DNA of 57,008 bases, from assembly GCA_003220225.1 (NCBI GenBank), contig QHRU01000053.1:1-57008 (forward strand). Direction: 5' to 3'. The translations under genes were made by a program, and so were the position numbers. The stretch comes from Candidatus Rokuibacteriota bacterium (GTDB lineage Bacteria > Methylomirabilota > Methylomirabilia > Rokubacteriales > CSP1-6). Positions 24,402 through 33,249 of the stretch are shown here, piece by piece (within the stretch, counting starts at the first letter, position 1; each line of letters starts with the position of its first letter). The notes under the pieces are model-generated. The model saw nothing but the letters and a program-made list of their open reading frames with translations, was not told where the DNA came from and ran no database searches.

Positions 24402-25140
24402 CGAGGTAGATCTCCCGCACGGTGGGATCGGCGCGCACCGCGTCGCGCGTGCCGTCGGCGATCACGCGGCCGTAGTGCAGGACGGTCACGTGGCGCGCGA
24501 CCTCGAGCGCGATGTCCATGTCGTGCTCGATGATGAGCACGGTGATCGCGGGATCGAGGCGGCCGAGCAGCCGCGCCATCGCCGCCGACTCCGCGGGCGA
24601 CAGCCCGGCCGTCGGCTCGTCGAGCAGCAGCAGGCGCGGCCGCCCGGCGAGGGCGAGGCCGATCTCGAGCTGGCGCTGCTCGCCGTGCGAGAGGTTGCGC
24701 ACCGTGGCGGCGGCGCGGTCGGCCAGCCCCACCGCGGCGAGCGTTTCTTCCGCGCGCGCGCGCAGCACGGCGTCGCGGGCGAGCGGGCGGTGCATCGCAA
24801 ATTTCGCCGCCGTGAGCGCCTGGACGGCGAGCCGGCAGTTGTCGAGGACGCTGAGGCTCGCGAACAGGTTCGAGATCTGGAACGTGCGCGTGAGCCCGAG
24901 GGCGGCGCGGCGATGCGACGGCATCCGCGTCACGTCGCGGCCGAACAGCTCGATGCGTCCCGCCGTCACCGGCAGGGCGCCCGCGACCAGGTTGAAGAGC
25001 GTCGTCTTGCCGGCGCCGTTGGGCCCGATCAGCGCGCGGCGCTCGCCGGGGCGCACGGCCAGCTCCACGTCGTCCACCGCGCGCAGCCCGCCGAAGGCCT
25101 TGGAGACGCGCTCGAGGCGCAGCGCGAGCGGCTCGCTCAG
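24394..25140 (-). CDS. livG: Branched-chain-type ABC transporter ATPase LivG, CUG start
   Basis: ATPase with Walker A GPNGAGKTT (39-47), signature LSHGEQ (150-155) and Walker B LLLLDEP. The characteristic LivG N-terminus (SEPLALRLERVSKAFGGLRA) is encoded in frame only if translation begins at CTG 25140. The first GTG (25077) would cut off the FGG segment and the aromatic A-loop that stacks on ATP. No ATG, GTG or TTG lies between the upstream stop and GTG 25077. GAGG sits 6 nt before the CTG, at the stop codon of the preceding gene. 248 residues from CUG, the normal length. Confidence 0.92.
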   Translation of the reverse strand: MSEPLALRLERVSKAFGGLRAVDDVELAVRPGERRALIGPNGAGKTTLFNLVAGALPVTAGRIELFGRDVTRMPSHRRAALGLTRTFQISNLFASLSVLDNCRLAVQALTAAKFAMHRPLARDAVLRARAEETLAAVGLADRAAATVRNLSHGEQRQLEIGLALAGRPRLLLLDEPTAGLSPAESAAMARLLGRLDPAITVLIIEHDMDIALEVARHVTVLHYGRVIADGTRDAVRADPTVREIYLGA

Positions 25141-25147
25141 GTCCGCC

Positions 25148-26395
25148 TCACTGGCAGTACTTGCACGGCGGATAGTCGCGGCCGTAGAGCGGCCGCTTCA
25201 TGTACTCGTCCGGCTTGTACTTCCAGAACTGGCTGACGCCCGGGTAGGTGGCGATCACGGTGTTCTGCAGCTTGCCGCCGACCCGCTCCACCTTGCGGAT
25301 GTAGATGTTCTGGATGGGGTTGCCGAAATCGTCCACCTTCAACGGGCCGCGCGCGGACTCTTTGAGGTCCACCCGGCGCAGCGCGGCCAGCAGCGCGTCC
25401 CGGTCCTCCGCCTTGCCGCCCACGGCCTTGATGGCCTCCACGATCCAGCGCGCGTTGGTGTAGGTGGCTTCCGAGTAGTACGAGGCGATCTTTCCCGCCG
25501 AGGCCTCGAAGGCTCGGCTGAACTTCGCGTTGGCCGGATTGTCGAGGGCCTGCGAGTAGTGGAGCGCGGTGATGAGGCCGAGCGCCTCGTCGCCCATTTG
25601 CGGCAGCACGGTCTCGTCGGTGATCGTCCCGCCGCCGAGGAGCGGCAGCTTGCCCTTGAGGCCGGCCTCCTCGTACTGCTTGACGAACTGGAGCGCCAGC
25701 CGTCCCGTGAAGAGCGCGAGCACGGCGTCGGCGTCGCGCCGGAGCTGCGCGAGGAACGGCGCGAAGTCGTTGGTGTTGAGCGGAGCCCAGATGCGCTGGA
25801 CGATCTGCCCACCGCCCTCCTCGAACACCTGCTGGAAGCCGCCGATGATTTCGTAGCCGAAGGCGTAGTCCATTCCGATGGCGGCGATCTTCCGGTACTT
25901 GGTGTTCTTCAGCACCCAGTCGGCGAACGGGTGCATCGGCTGGCTGGTGGACCAGCCCGTGCGCACGATCCACTTCGCGGGCTTGCGCTGCGTGATGTCG
26001 TCGGCGGCGATGACCGGGTAGGTCGTCGGGATCTTCTGGGCGTCGATGTAGGGCTGCAGCGCGTAACCGACGTTGGCCAGCATGCCGCCGGTGAGGATCG
26101 AGATCTTGTCCTGCTCGACGAGCTTGCGCGACTTGTTGAGCGCGGTCGCCGGATTGCCCTCGTCGTCCTCGACGAGCACCTCGATCTTCCGGCCGGCGAC
26201 CTGGCCGCCGATCTCGGCGAGGTAGAGCTGGTTGCCGTTCACCATGTCCTTGCCGATCTGCGCGAAGGGGCCGGTGAGCGGCGCGAGGAATCCGATCTTG
26301 ATCGGCGCCGACTGCGCGGGTGCGCCGACGGGCGCGGCCAGCGACGTGGCGAGTGCCAGCAGGACGACCGAGGCGACGAGGCGAATGCGCGTCAT
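25148..26395 (-). CDS. ABC transporter substrate-binding protein (branched-chain type), C-terminal CxxC
   Basis: 415-residue periplasmic binding protein, signal peptide ending GAPAQ. Closest in the window to the protein at 17562: shared IKIGFLAPLTGPFAQIGKDM, EDDEGNPATAL, VRTGWSTSQPMHPF and VSQFWKYKPDEYMKRP. It ends YPPCKYCQ. Placed between livM and livG, it is the cognate binding protein of this transporter. Confidence 0.94.
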   Translation of the reverse strand: MTRIRLVASVVLLALATSLAAPVGAPAQSAPIKIGFLAPLTGPFAQIGKDMVNGNQLYLAEIGGQVAGRKIEVLVEDDEGNPATALNKSRKLVEQDKISILTGGMLANVGYALQPYIDAQKIPTTYPVIAADDITQRKPAKWIVRTGWSTSQPMHPFADWVLKNTKYRKIAAIGMDYAFGYEIIGGFQQVFEEGGGQIVQRIWAPLNTNDFAPFLAQLRRDADAVLALFTGRLALQFVKQYEEAGLKGKLPLLGGGTITDETVLPQMGDEALGLITALHYSQALDNPANAKFSRAFEASAGKIASYYSEATYTNARWIVEAIKAVGGKAEDRDALLAALRRVDLKESARGPLKVDDFGNPIQNIYIRKVERVGGKLQNTVIATYPGVSQFWKYKPDEYMKRPLYGRDYPPCKYCQ

Positions 26396-26414
26396 GAGTG
26401 GTCCTCCTTGCGAT

Positions 26415-27341
26415 TTAGCGGCGCGGGGCCCTGAGCGCGCCCAGCACGCCGCGCGGTGCGAACAGGATGACGCCGATGTACACGGCGCCCAGGATGAGCA
26501 GCCAGCGCTTGGTGTACACGCTGACGAAGTTCTTGAGGAACACGATCACGGCCGCGCCGAGGGCCGGCCCCGCCAGGGTGCCGGGGCCGCCGAGGGCGAC
26601 CATGAGGAGCGTCTCCACGGAGGTGACGAGCTGCACGTCCACCGGGCTGACGAAGCCGTTGTACCAGGCCCAGAGCACCCCGGCGAATCCCGCGAACCCG
26701 CCCGAGATGACGAAGGCCAGGTACTTGTGCAGCCAGACGTCGTAGCCGAGGGCCCGCATGCGCGTCTCGCTCTCGCGGATGCCCTGCAGGGTGAGCCCGA
26801 ACGGCGAGCGCGCGAGCGTACCGAGCGCGGCCCACGCCAGCGCCGCCGCCACGAGCGCGAAATAGAAGAAGGGCAGCGGCGCCGCCAGGCTCCACGGCAG
26901 CGCCAGGTCGGGACGCGGCACGCCGGCGATGCCGTTGTCGCCCTTGGTGAGCGAGACCCAGCGGAAGGCGAGACCCCAGACGACCATGCCGAGCGCGAGC
27001 GTGATCATCAGGAAGTAGGTGCCGGTGGCGCGGATCGCCACGAGACCGAACAGCGCCGCCGCCGCCGTGGCCAGCAGCACGCCCGCGACGAGGCACGTGA
27101 GGAAGCCGGCCTGACGCTCGGTGGCGAGGATGCCGACGGCGTAGGCGGCGGTGCCGAAGTACGCGGCGTGGCCGAGCGAGGGCAGGCCCGTGTAGCCCAG
27201 CAGGATGTCGAGGCTCATGGCCAGGATCGCCATGATGGCGACCTGGGTCAGCAGCGTGAGCGGATACGACGGCAGCGTCGGCGCCACGGCGGCCGCGGCG
27301 ACGAGGGCGCCGACGCCGATCACGATCGGCCGGCGCCTCAC
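26415..27341 (-). CDS. livM: Branched-chain-type ABC transporter permease LivM
   Basis: 308-residue inner-membrane permease with 8-10 helices. The family motif is GYTGLPSLGHAAYFGTAAYAVG in the N-terminal half, and GIRESETRMRALGYD is the cytoplasmic coupling segment. Starts at GTG overlapping the livH stop (GTGTGA). The frame is open much further upstream, but that part overlaps livH and is arginine-rich shadow. Confidence 0.95.
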   Translation of the reverse strand: MRRRPIVIGVGALVAAAAVAPTLPSYPLTLLTQVAIMAILAMSLDILLGYTGLPSLGHAAYFGTAAYAVGILATERQAGFLTCLVAGVLLATAAAALFGLVAIRATGTYFLMITLALGMVVWGLAFRWVSLTKGDNGIAGVPRPDLALPWSLAAPLPFFYFALVAAALAWAALGTLARSPFGLTLQGIRESETRMRALGYDVWLHKYLAFVISGGFAGFAGVLWAWYNGFVSPVDVQLVTSVETLLMVALGGPGTLAGPALGAAVIVFLKNFVSVYTKRWLLILGAVYIGVILFAPRGVLGALRAPRR

Positions 27342-28198
27342 ACGCGTCCGAAGAGGCCGGTGGGCTTGAGCGCCAGGATCAGCGCCATCGGCGCGAAGAG
27401 CGTGAAGTAGGACAGCTCGGGGAACAGCGCCTTGCCGAAGTTGTCGAGGAGGCCGACGAGGAGCGAGCCGACCATCGCGCCCGGCAGCGAGCCGAGACCG
27501 CCGACGATCACCACCACGAACGCGTAGGGAAGAATCTCGAAATCGAGCCCGGGATAGACGCCGAGAAAGCCGGCGCCGACCACGCCACCGAACGCGGCGA
27601 GGGCGGCGCCGAGGGCGAAGATGCCGAGGGAGATCCGCGGCACCCGGATGCCGATGCCCTGCGCCATCTCCGGATCGTCCACGGCGGCGCGGATCATCGC
27701 GCCCACGCGCGTGCGGTCGAGCGCCAGCCAGAGAGCGGCGCCGACCACGACGGCGACCACGACGATGAAGATGCGGTAGACGGGAAAGCGCCCCGGGCCC
27801 GCGGTCACCACGCCGGCGAGCATCGACGGCGGCCGGATCGAGTACGGATCGCCGCCCCAGATCAGGAGCGCGAGATCCTGGAAGATCAGCGCGAAGCCGA
27901 CCGTCATCAGCACCTGGCCGAGCGTCTGGCCGGACAGGCGGCGCAGGAAGAGCCGCTCCATCGCGATGCCGACGAGGGCCAGCGCCAGCGCGCCCGCCAC
28001 GAGGGCGAGGACGTACGAGCCGGTGCGCCAGATGACGGACAACCCGACGTAGCCGCCGAGCATGAAGTACGAGCCGTGGGCGAGGTTGACCACGCGCATC
28101 ACGCCGAAGATGAGCGAGAGCCCGCTCGCGAGCAGGAACAGGAGCGCCCCGTACGACAGGCCGTTGAAGGTCTGGGTGACCCAGAATTCTGCAGTCAC
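27338..28198 (-). CDS. livH: Branched-chain-type ABC transporter permease LivH
   Basis: 286-residue permease. LivH hallmarks: GLSLIFGVMRVVNLAHGSYFMLGGY near residues 26-50, RAAVDDPEMAQGIGI as coupling helix and GGLGSLPGAMVGSLLVGL near the C-terminus. It follows the amidohydrolase by 16 nt. Confidence 0.95.
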   Translation of the reverse strand: MTAEFWVTQTFNGLSYGALLFLLASGLSLIFGVMRVVNLAHGSYFMLGGYVGLSVIWRTGSYVLALVAGALALALVGIAMERLFLRRLSGQTLGQVLMTVGFALIFQDLALLIWGGDPYSIRPPSMLAGVVTAGPGRFPVYRIFIVVVAVVVGAALWLALDRTRVGAMIRAAVDDPEMAQGIGIRVPRISLGIFALGAALAAFGGVVGAGFLGVYPGLDFEILPYAFVVVIVGGLGSLPGAMVGSLLVGLLDNFGKALFPELSYFTLFAPMALILALKPTGLFGRV

Positions 28199-28214
28199 AG
28201 GCGCACGGCCACAC

Positions 28215-29213
28215 TCACAGGCGGAGCAGACGCCGCGCGTTCTCCGACAGGATGCGGGCGCGGTCCCGCGCGGACAGCTTCATGCCGCGCACGACGATCT
28301 CGCGCGGCCGCGCCGGGCCCATGTCGAAACAGAAATCGCTGCCGATCATCACCCGGTCGGCCCCGACGAGGCCGACCAGGTACGACAGCGACGCCGGGGC
28401 GTGACTGATCGTGTCGTACGTGAAGCGCCGGAGGTAGGCGTCGAACCGGCGCTTGGCCACGCCCTTCGTCTCGGGCCGCACCCGCTGGCCGTGGGTGAGC
28501 CGGCCGACGAGATACGGCATGGCGCCGCCGGCGTGCGGCAGGCAGACTTCCAGCTTCGGGAAGCGGTCCAGCACGCCGCCGAAGACGAGGTGCGCGGCGG
28601 CGACGGCCGTGTCGAACGGATTGCCGAGGAAGTTGTTGAGATAGAAACGGCCCAGGCGGTTGGCGCCGATCACGCTGAGCGGGTGCAGGAGCACGGGCAG
28701 GCGCTTGGCCTCGCAGGCGGCGAAGATCGGCGTAAAGGCCGGGTCCGACAGCTCGCGGCCGTTGATGTTGGTGCCGAGGTAGACGCCCTTGATGCCCGGC
28801 AGCGCGGCCGCGCGCTCGAGCTCGACGAGGGCGCGCGACGGATCCTGCATCGGAAGCGTCGCGCAGCCGATGAAGCGATCGGGGAAGCCGCGGTGGGCCT
28901 CGCTCATGGCGTCGTTCACGACGGCGGCGAGGCGCTGGCCGAGGTCGCCGTCGGCCCAGTACACCATCGGCGACGTCAGCGAGAGCGCGTGGACGGCCAC
29001 GCCCACCCGGTCCATCGCGCGGCGCCGGCGGTCGAGGTCCCAGTAGGTGGCCTCGAGCGGCAGCGTGCGCGAGGCCTTCATGACGATCGACGGGCCCTTC
29101 GGGTCCGCACGGTCGATGCGCGCCTCGTGGGGCGCGCCCTCGCGCGCGATGAGGTCGAGATAGCGCTCGGGAAAGAAGTGCGCGTGAACGTCGATCGCGT
29201 CGGGCCGAGCCAC
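28215..29213 (-). CDS. ACMSD-type amidohydrolase (decarboxylase/hydratase family)
   Basis: 332-residue metal-dependent TIM barrel of amidohydrolase_2. The N-terminal metal motif is DVHAHFFP, then LLHPLSV, CLPHAGGAMPYLVGRL and the C-terminal metal aspartate in MIGSDFCFD. The family includes 2-amino-3-carboxymuconate-6-semialdehyde decarboxylase, 5-carboxyvanillate decarboxylase and related enzymes. Starts at GTG 29213, 7 nt after a TACAAT box, so leaderless translation is likely. First gene of the nine-gene operon; it probably acts on the imported aromatic-type acid. A longer in-frame extension upstream would cross the promoter. Confidence 0.9.
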   Translation of the reverse strand: MARPDAIDVHAHFFPERYLDLIAREGAPHEARIDRADPKGPSIVMKASRTLPLEATYWDLDRRRRAMDRVGVAVHALSLTSPMVYWADGDLGQRLAAVVNDAMSEAHRGFPDRFIGCATLPMQDPSRALVELERAAALPGIKGVYLGTNINGRELSDPAFTPIFAACEAKRLPVLLHPLSVIGANRLGRFYLNNFLGNPFDTAVAAAHLVFGGVLDRFPKLEVCLPHAGGAMPYLVGRLTHGQRVRPETKGVAKRRFDAYLRRFTYDTISHAPASLSYLVGLVGADRVMIGSDFCFDMGPARPREIVVRGMKLSARDRARILSENARRLLRL

Positions 29214-29220
29214 GGCGGGG

Positions 29221-29230
29221 ATTGTACTAT
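29221..29230 (-). promoter_or_regulatory. -10 element ATAGTACAAT of the Liv operon
   Basis: Minus-strand TACAAT (29226-29221) ends 7 nt before the GTG at 29213. Its 10-bp context is identical to the element at 48690-48699. On the plus strand the same bases give TACTAT, which could serve the deacetylase gene 130 bp away. No good -35 hexamer. Confidence 0.6.
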
Positions 29231-29361
29231 GAGCCCACCGTAGGGCGAGCCGCCGGACGTCGCGGGGCCGTGGTGCGAGCCGCAGCCGCAAGGCGAGGCG
29301 AGCCTGTGACCCAGGCCCTGCCGTCCGAGGCGAGCCTATGAAATGACCGAGGAGGCTGCCG

Positions 29362-30234
29362 GTGAGACTGCCGCACGAGCGTTTCGACTACTCCGCGATC
29401 GTGGACCGCAAGCCGTGGAAGCTGCCGAAGGGCGCGCGCATCGCCGTGTGGACGATCGTCAACGTCGAGGAGTGGGACATCGAGAAGCCGATGGCGCGCC
29501 AGTACCTCACGGCGCCGCAGGGCGTGGCCACCGTGCCCGACGTGCCGAACTGGGCGTGGCACGAGTACGGCATGCGCGTCGGCTTCTGGCGCCTGCACGA
29601 GGCGCTGGTGCGCCGCAAGATCCGCGCGACGACATCGATCAACGCCAACGTCTGCCACTCGTATCCGCGCGTGGCCGAGGCGATGCGCGACGCGGGCTGG
29701 GAGTTCATGGGCCACGGCGTGAAGCAGGGGGCCATGCACGTGCAGCCCGATCAACGCGCGGTCATCCGCGACTCCATCCAGATCATCCAGAAGTTCACCG
29801 GCAAGAAGCCGAAGGGCTGGCTCGGGCCCGGGCTGACCGAGACGTGGGAGACGCTCGATCTCCTGTCGGAGGCGGGCATCGAGTACGTGTCGGACTGGGT
29901 CAACGACGACCAGCCATACGAGATCCGCACCGCGCACCGCCCGCTCGTCTCGGTGCCCTACACGCTCGAGCTGAACGACATCCCGACGATGGTCATCCAG
30001 CACCATCAGTCATCGGCGTGGGTGCAGCGCTGCCGCGACCAGTTCGACCGGCTCCACGCCGAAGGCGCGAAGGGTGCGCGCGTGATGGCCATCGCCGTGC
30101 ATCCCTACATCCACGGCGTTCCGCACCGCATCAAGTACTTCGAGGCGGTGTACGACTACATGCGCCGCCAGAAGGGCGTGTGGATGACGACGGGCGAGGA
30201 GATCTACGAGTGGTGGAAGGCCGGGCGCCGCTAG
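29362..30234 (+). CDS. Polysaccharide-deacetylase-family hydrolase (PuuE/allantoinase-like)
   Basis: 290-residue NodB-fold protein of the subgroup related to cofactor-free allantoinase PuuE and peptidoglycan deacetylase-like amidases. Features: HERFDYSAIVDRKPWKLP at the start, RIAVWTIVNVEEWD, EFMGHGVKQGAMHV and WLGPGLTETWETLDLL. Lacks a signal peptide, so it is cytosolic and probably hydrolyses a small cyclic amide. Starts at GTG with GGAGG 8 nt upstream. Ends in CTAG shared with the convergent gene. Confidence 0.88.
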   Translation: MRLPHERFDYSAIVDRKPWKLPKGARIAVWTIVNVEEWDIEKPMARQYLTAPQGVATVPDVPNWAWHEYGMRVGFWRLHEALVRRKIRATTSINANVCHSYPRVAEAMRDAGWEFMGHGVKQGAMHVQPDQRAVIRDSIQIIQKFTGKKPKGWLGPGLTETWETLDLLSEAGIEYVSDWVNDDQPYEIRTAHRPLVSVPYTLELNDIPTMVIQHHQSSAWVQRCRDQFDRLHAEGAKGARVMAIAVHPYIHGVPHRIKYFEAVYDYMRRQKGVWMTTGEEIYEWWKAGRR

Positions 30235-31007
30235 GCGGTGGCGCCGCGGCGTAGCGCCCACAGCGCGCCGCCCTGGATCGCCAGCATGACGGCGATGGCG
30301 GCCGCGAACGCCGGCGCGATGCCGGCGCGCTCGAGCAGCGTCGCCAGCACGAGAAAGAAGCCGACGAAGCAGTAGAGGCCCAGCAGGAGCCCGCGCAGCA
30401 TGCCGGCGGCGCGCGCCGGCCCCTCGAGCGCGTGCGTGAAGACGACGAGGATCGCGGCGTAGATCGGAAACGGCGTCACCAACCCCGTCAGCCGCGGCCC
30501 GAGATGCGACGCGACGCCCGTCAGCAGGAGCACGAAGCCCGTGCTCACCACCATGCGCGCCGGGATGTCCCACCAGGGCAGCCGCGTGCGGGCAGCCCTC
30601 CGCGCCGGCGCCACGCGGGGCATGAAGCGGCGACAGGCCAGCAACGAGGCGAGGGCGACGACGGCGAGCGGGACCAGCGAGAGCGGCAGCCAGCGGAGCG
30701 CCAGTGTCGAGAGGGCGAAGGCCAGACCGCCGGCGGCGAGGGCCAGCGGCCAGTGCGTGTGCCGCGCCGTGCGCGCGTAGGCCAGGCAGAAGAGCGCCTG
30801 CGACACGGTGCCGGCCATGATGCCGACGGCGGCGGCGGCTGCGAAGGCCAGGCCGTGCTCACGCGCGAGGAAGAAGGCGATCGGCGCCGAGGTGAGCGGC
30901 AGGCCGACGAGCCAGCCGCCGACGGCGGGGCCCCAGCGCCGGCCCGCGAGGCTTGCCGTGCCGATCAGGACCGGGGTGGTGACGAGCTTGAGGACGAGGC
31001 TGTCCAG
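30231..31007 (-). CDS. Multi-pass membrane protein, CUG start
   Basis: 258-residue protein with about eight hydrophobic helices. The N-terminal block (LVLKLVTTPVLIGTASLAGR, then WGPAVGGWLVGLPLTSAPIAFF) is well formed and family-like but is only translated if the CTG at 31007 is used. The first ATG (30818) drops 63 residues and two helices. There is no ATG, GTG or TTG between the in-frame stop and that ATG. CTG lies 7 nt after the stop of the dehydrogenase gene. Function unknown; possibly a transporter for the dehydrogenase's substrate. Confidence 0.75.
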   Translation of the reverse strand: MDSLVLKLVTTPVLIGTASLAGRRWGPAVGGWLVGLPLTSAPIAFFLAREHGLAFAAAAAVGIMAGTVSQALFCLAYARTARHTHWPLALAAGGLAFALSTLALRWLPLSLVPLAVVALASLLACRRFMPRVAPARRAARTRLPWWDIPARMVVSTGFVLLLTGVASHLGPRLTGLVTPFPIYAAILVVFTHALEGPARAAGMLRGLLLGLYCFVGFFLVLATLLERAGIAPAFAAAIAVMLAIQGGALWALRRGATA

Positions 31008-31014
31008 GCGCGGG

Positions 31015-31962
31015 CTACTTCACGGGCGCGACGACGACGTCGGTGGGCGAGCCCTTCAAGAACTGCTCGACGTTGTTCACCGCGCGCAGCAGCCCGTCGC
31101 GGACGACCTCGGCCGTCTGACCCGCGTTGTGGGGCGAGAGCACCACGGTGTCGAAGCCGAGGATCGGATCGCCCGGCTTGAGCGGCTCGTCGTGGAACAC
31201 GTCGAGCCCGGCGCCGGCGATCTTCTTCGTGGCCAGCGCGTCCAGCAGTGCCTCGCGCTCGACCAGGGCGCCGCGGCCGGTATTGACGAGGATCGCCGTC
31301 CTCTTCATCAGGGACAGCTCCTTGCGGCCGAGGAACCCGCGCGTCTCCGGCGTCAGCCGCAGGTGGAGCGTGACGAAGTCGGCGGCGCGCAGGATCTCCT
31401 CTTTGCGGCTCGCGGAGTCCTTGCGCGCGCTCCAGGCGAGCACCTCCATGCCGATGGCCGTGCCCAGCGCGGCCACGCGCGCGCCGATGGTGCCGGTGCC
31501 GAAGACGCCGAGCGTCTTGCCCAGACACTGGATCAGCATCTCGCGCGGCCAGGCGCCGCCGCGCATCTCGCGGTCGATCCGCACGAGCTTGCGCCCGGTC
31601 GCGAGCATGAGGGCGAGCGCGTGCTCGGCGACGGCGAAGGCGTTGGCGCCGGGCGTGTTGCAGACGGTGACGCCGCGCCGGCCCGCCGCGTCGAGGTCGA
31701 TGTTGTCGGTGCCCGTGCCCCAGATCGAGACCATTTTCAAATTCGGGCAGGCGGCGAAGACGCCGTCGCTGAAGCGCGCGTGGGCGCGGATATTGATGGC
31801 GACGCGGGCACGGCCGATGCGCTTGATCAGCTCCGGCTCCTCGTCGGCGCCGCGCGCGGCGTAGACGACGGTCTCGCCGAGCTTGCGAGCGGCCTCGTGG
31901 GCCGCCGATTTCTCGAACACGCTGGGGAAGTCGTCGGGCACGGCGATGAGCGGGTCGGCCAC
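31015..31962 (-). CDS. D-2-hydroxyacid dehydrogenase (NAD-dependent)
   Basis: 315-residue formate/glycerate-dehydrogenase-type enzyme. NAD motif GVFGTGTIGARVA, catalytic Arg in NTGRGALVE, Glu in HDEPL and His in HNAGQT are present. Starts with GTG sharing one base with the aminotransferase stop (TAGTG). Next to a serine-glyoxylate-type aminotransferase it may be a hydroxypyruvate or glyoxylate reductase, the pair seen in serine-cycle and glyoxylate metabolism. Confidence 0.92.
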   Translation of the reverse strand: MADPLIAVPDDFPSVFEKSAAHEAARKLGETVVYAARGADEEPELIKRIGRARVAINIRAHARFSDGVFAACPNLKMVSIWGTGTDNIDLDAAGRRGVTVCNTPGANAFAVAEHALALMLATGRKLVRIDREMRGGAWPREMLIQCLGKTLGVFGTGTIGARVAALGTAIGMEVLAWSARKDSASRKEEILRAADFVTLHLRLTPETRGFLGRKELSLMKRTAILVNTGRGALVEREALLDALATKKIAGAGLDVFHDEPLKPGDPILGFDTVVLSPHNAGQTAEVVRDGLLRAVNNVEQFLKGSPTDVVVAPVK

Positions 31963-33188
31963 TAGGCGCCCTCGGCGAACGCGGCTTGCGCGGCGCCCAC
32001 GCCCGCGCCGGGCTCGCCCTTGTCGCCCAGGTCGCGCAGCGCCATCTCCAGCGCCGACAGCGTCGGCAGCACGTAGTGCGGGCTGGCCGTGATGCCCATG
32101 GTGCCGATCCGCAGCGTGGAGGTGCGGATCTTGTCGAGGCCGGTGCCGATCAGGATCCCGTACTGCTCGCGCATACGCGCGACCACGGCCGCCGGCTCCA
32201 CGCCGTTGGGCGAACGGATGCACGCCACCGTGTTCGACGCGATCGTCGGATCGGGGAACATCTCGAGCCCCATGGCGGCCACGCCCGCGCGCAGGGCGCC
32301 GCCGGCGATGGCGTGACGGCGCGCGCGGTTGGCGATGCCCTCCTCGAGGATCAGGCGCACGGCCACCTGCAGGGCGACCGTGAGGTGCGTGGGGATCGAG
32401 ATCGGCTGCCGGCGCGGCGTGCCGTCGGGAATCTTTCCGCCGCGCGAGACGGGCACCCAGTTGTCGCGCCAGCGCAGCAGGTCGTACGCGTAGGACTGCG
32501 CTTTCTTCTTGCGCTGCTCCATGGCCCGCCAGGCGCGCGGGCTCACGGACACCAGGGCCATGCCGAGCGGCGCCGCCAGGCACTTCTGCGAGCCCGTCAT
32601 GTTGAGGTCCACGCCCCACTCGTCGGTGCGGACGTCGAGGCCCGCGATGGACGACACGGTGTCCAGCATGAAGAGCGCGCCCACCGAGCGCGCGACCCCG
32701 GCCACCTCGGCCGCGGGGTAGGTGGTGCCCGTCGACGTCTCGTTGTGCACCAACGTGATGGCCTTGGGGCGCACGCGCTCGGCCTCGCGGGCCAGCCGGT
32801 CCACGTCCAGGCGCGCGCCCCACTCGATCGGGAACTCGGTGGCGTCGGCGCCCACGCGGTCCATGATCTCGCGCATCAGCAGGCCGAACGCCCCGGCGCC
32901 GACGACGAGCACGCGGTCGCCCGGCTCGATGATCGACAGCGCGCCCGCCTCCAGCGCGGTGCGCCCGGAGCCCGGCATGATGATGACCTCGCTCTTCGTC
33001 TGGAAGACGTCGCGCAGGGCGAGGGTCGTCGGCTCCAGCACGCCCTCGTCGAACGAGCGGTCGTACTGGATCACGGAGGGCTGGTTCATGGCCTGGATGA
33101 CGGGAAACGGCAGCTCCGTCGGGCCGGGGATCATGAGCGTCGGACGCGTCTGCACCTGGGTCCAGTTGATCGTCGACGGCACGGTCAT
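31962..33188 (-). CDS. Class V aminotransferase (serine/alanine-glyoxylate type)
   Basis: 408-residue PLP enzyme. PGPTELPFPVIQAM at the N-terminus, MPGSGRTALEA for phosphate binding, NETSTGTTYP and the PLP lysine in GSQKCLAAPLG define the alanine/serine-glyoxylate aminotransferase family. A GAGGAG site lies upstream of the ATG. A TACAAT -10-like box lies about 45 nt further up (33230-33235). First gene of a three-gene operon with a 2-hydroxyacid dehydrogenase and a membrane protein; likely interconverts glyoxylate, glycine, serine and hydroxypyruvate. Confidence 0.92.
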   Translation of the reverse strand: MTVPSTINWTQVQTRPTLMIPGPTELPFPVIQAMNQPSVIQYDRSFDEGVLEPTTLALRDVFQTKSEVIIMPGSGRTALEAGALSIIEPGDRVLVVGAGAFGLLMREIMDRVGADATEFPIEWGARLDVDRLAREAERVRPKAITLVHNETSTGTTYPAAEVAGVARSVGALFMLDTVSSIAGLDVRTDEWGVDLNMTGSQKCLAAPLGMALVSVSPRAWRAMEQRKKKAQSYAYDLLRWRDNWVPVSRGGKIPDGTPRRQPISIPTHLTVALQVAVRLILEEGIANRARRHAIAGGALRAGVAAMGLEMFPDPTIASNTVACIRSPNGVEPAAVVARMREQYGILIGTGLDKIRTSTLRIGTMGITASPHYVLPTLSALEMALRDLGDKGEPGAGVGAAQAAFAEGA

Positions 33189-33249
33189 CTCCTCGGAGGG
33201 TCAGTCAGAGGCATAGCCAATGATCGACGCCGATTGTATCACCCCGCGA

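Noticed and set aside
26415-28214. Apparent 599-residue LivM with a long N-terminal extension
   Set aside because: The extension overlaps livH out of frame; LivM starts at GTG 27341.
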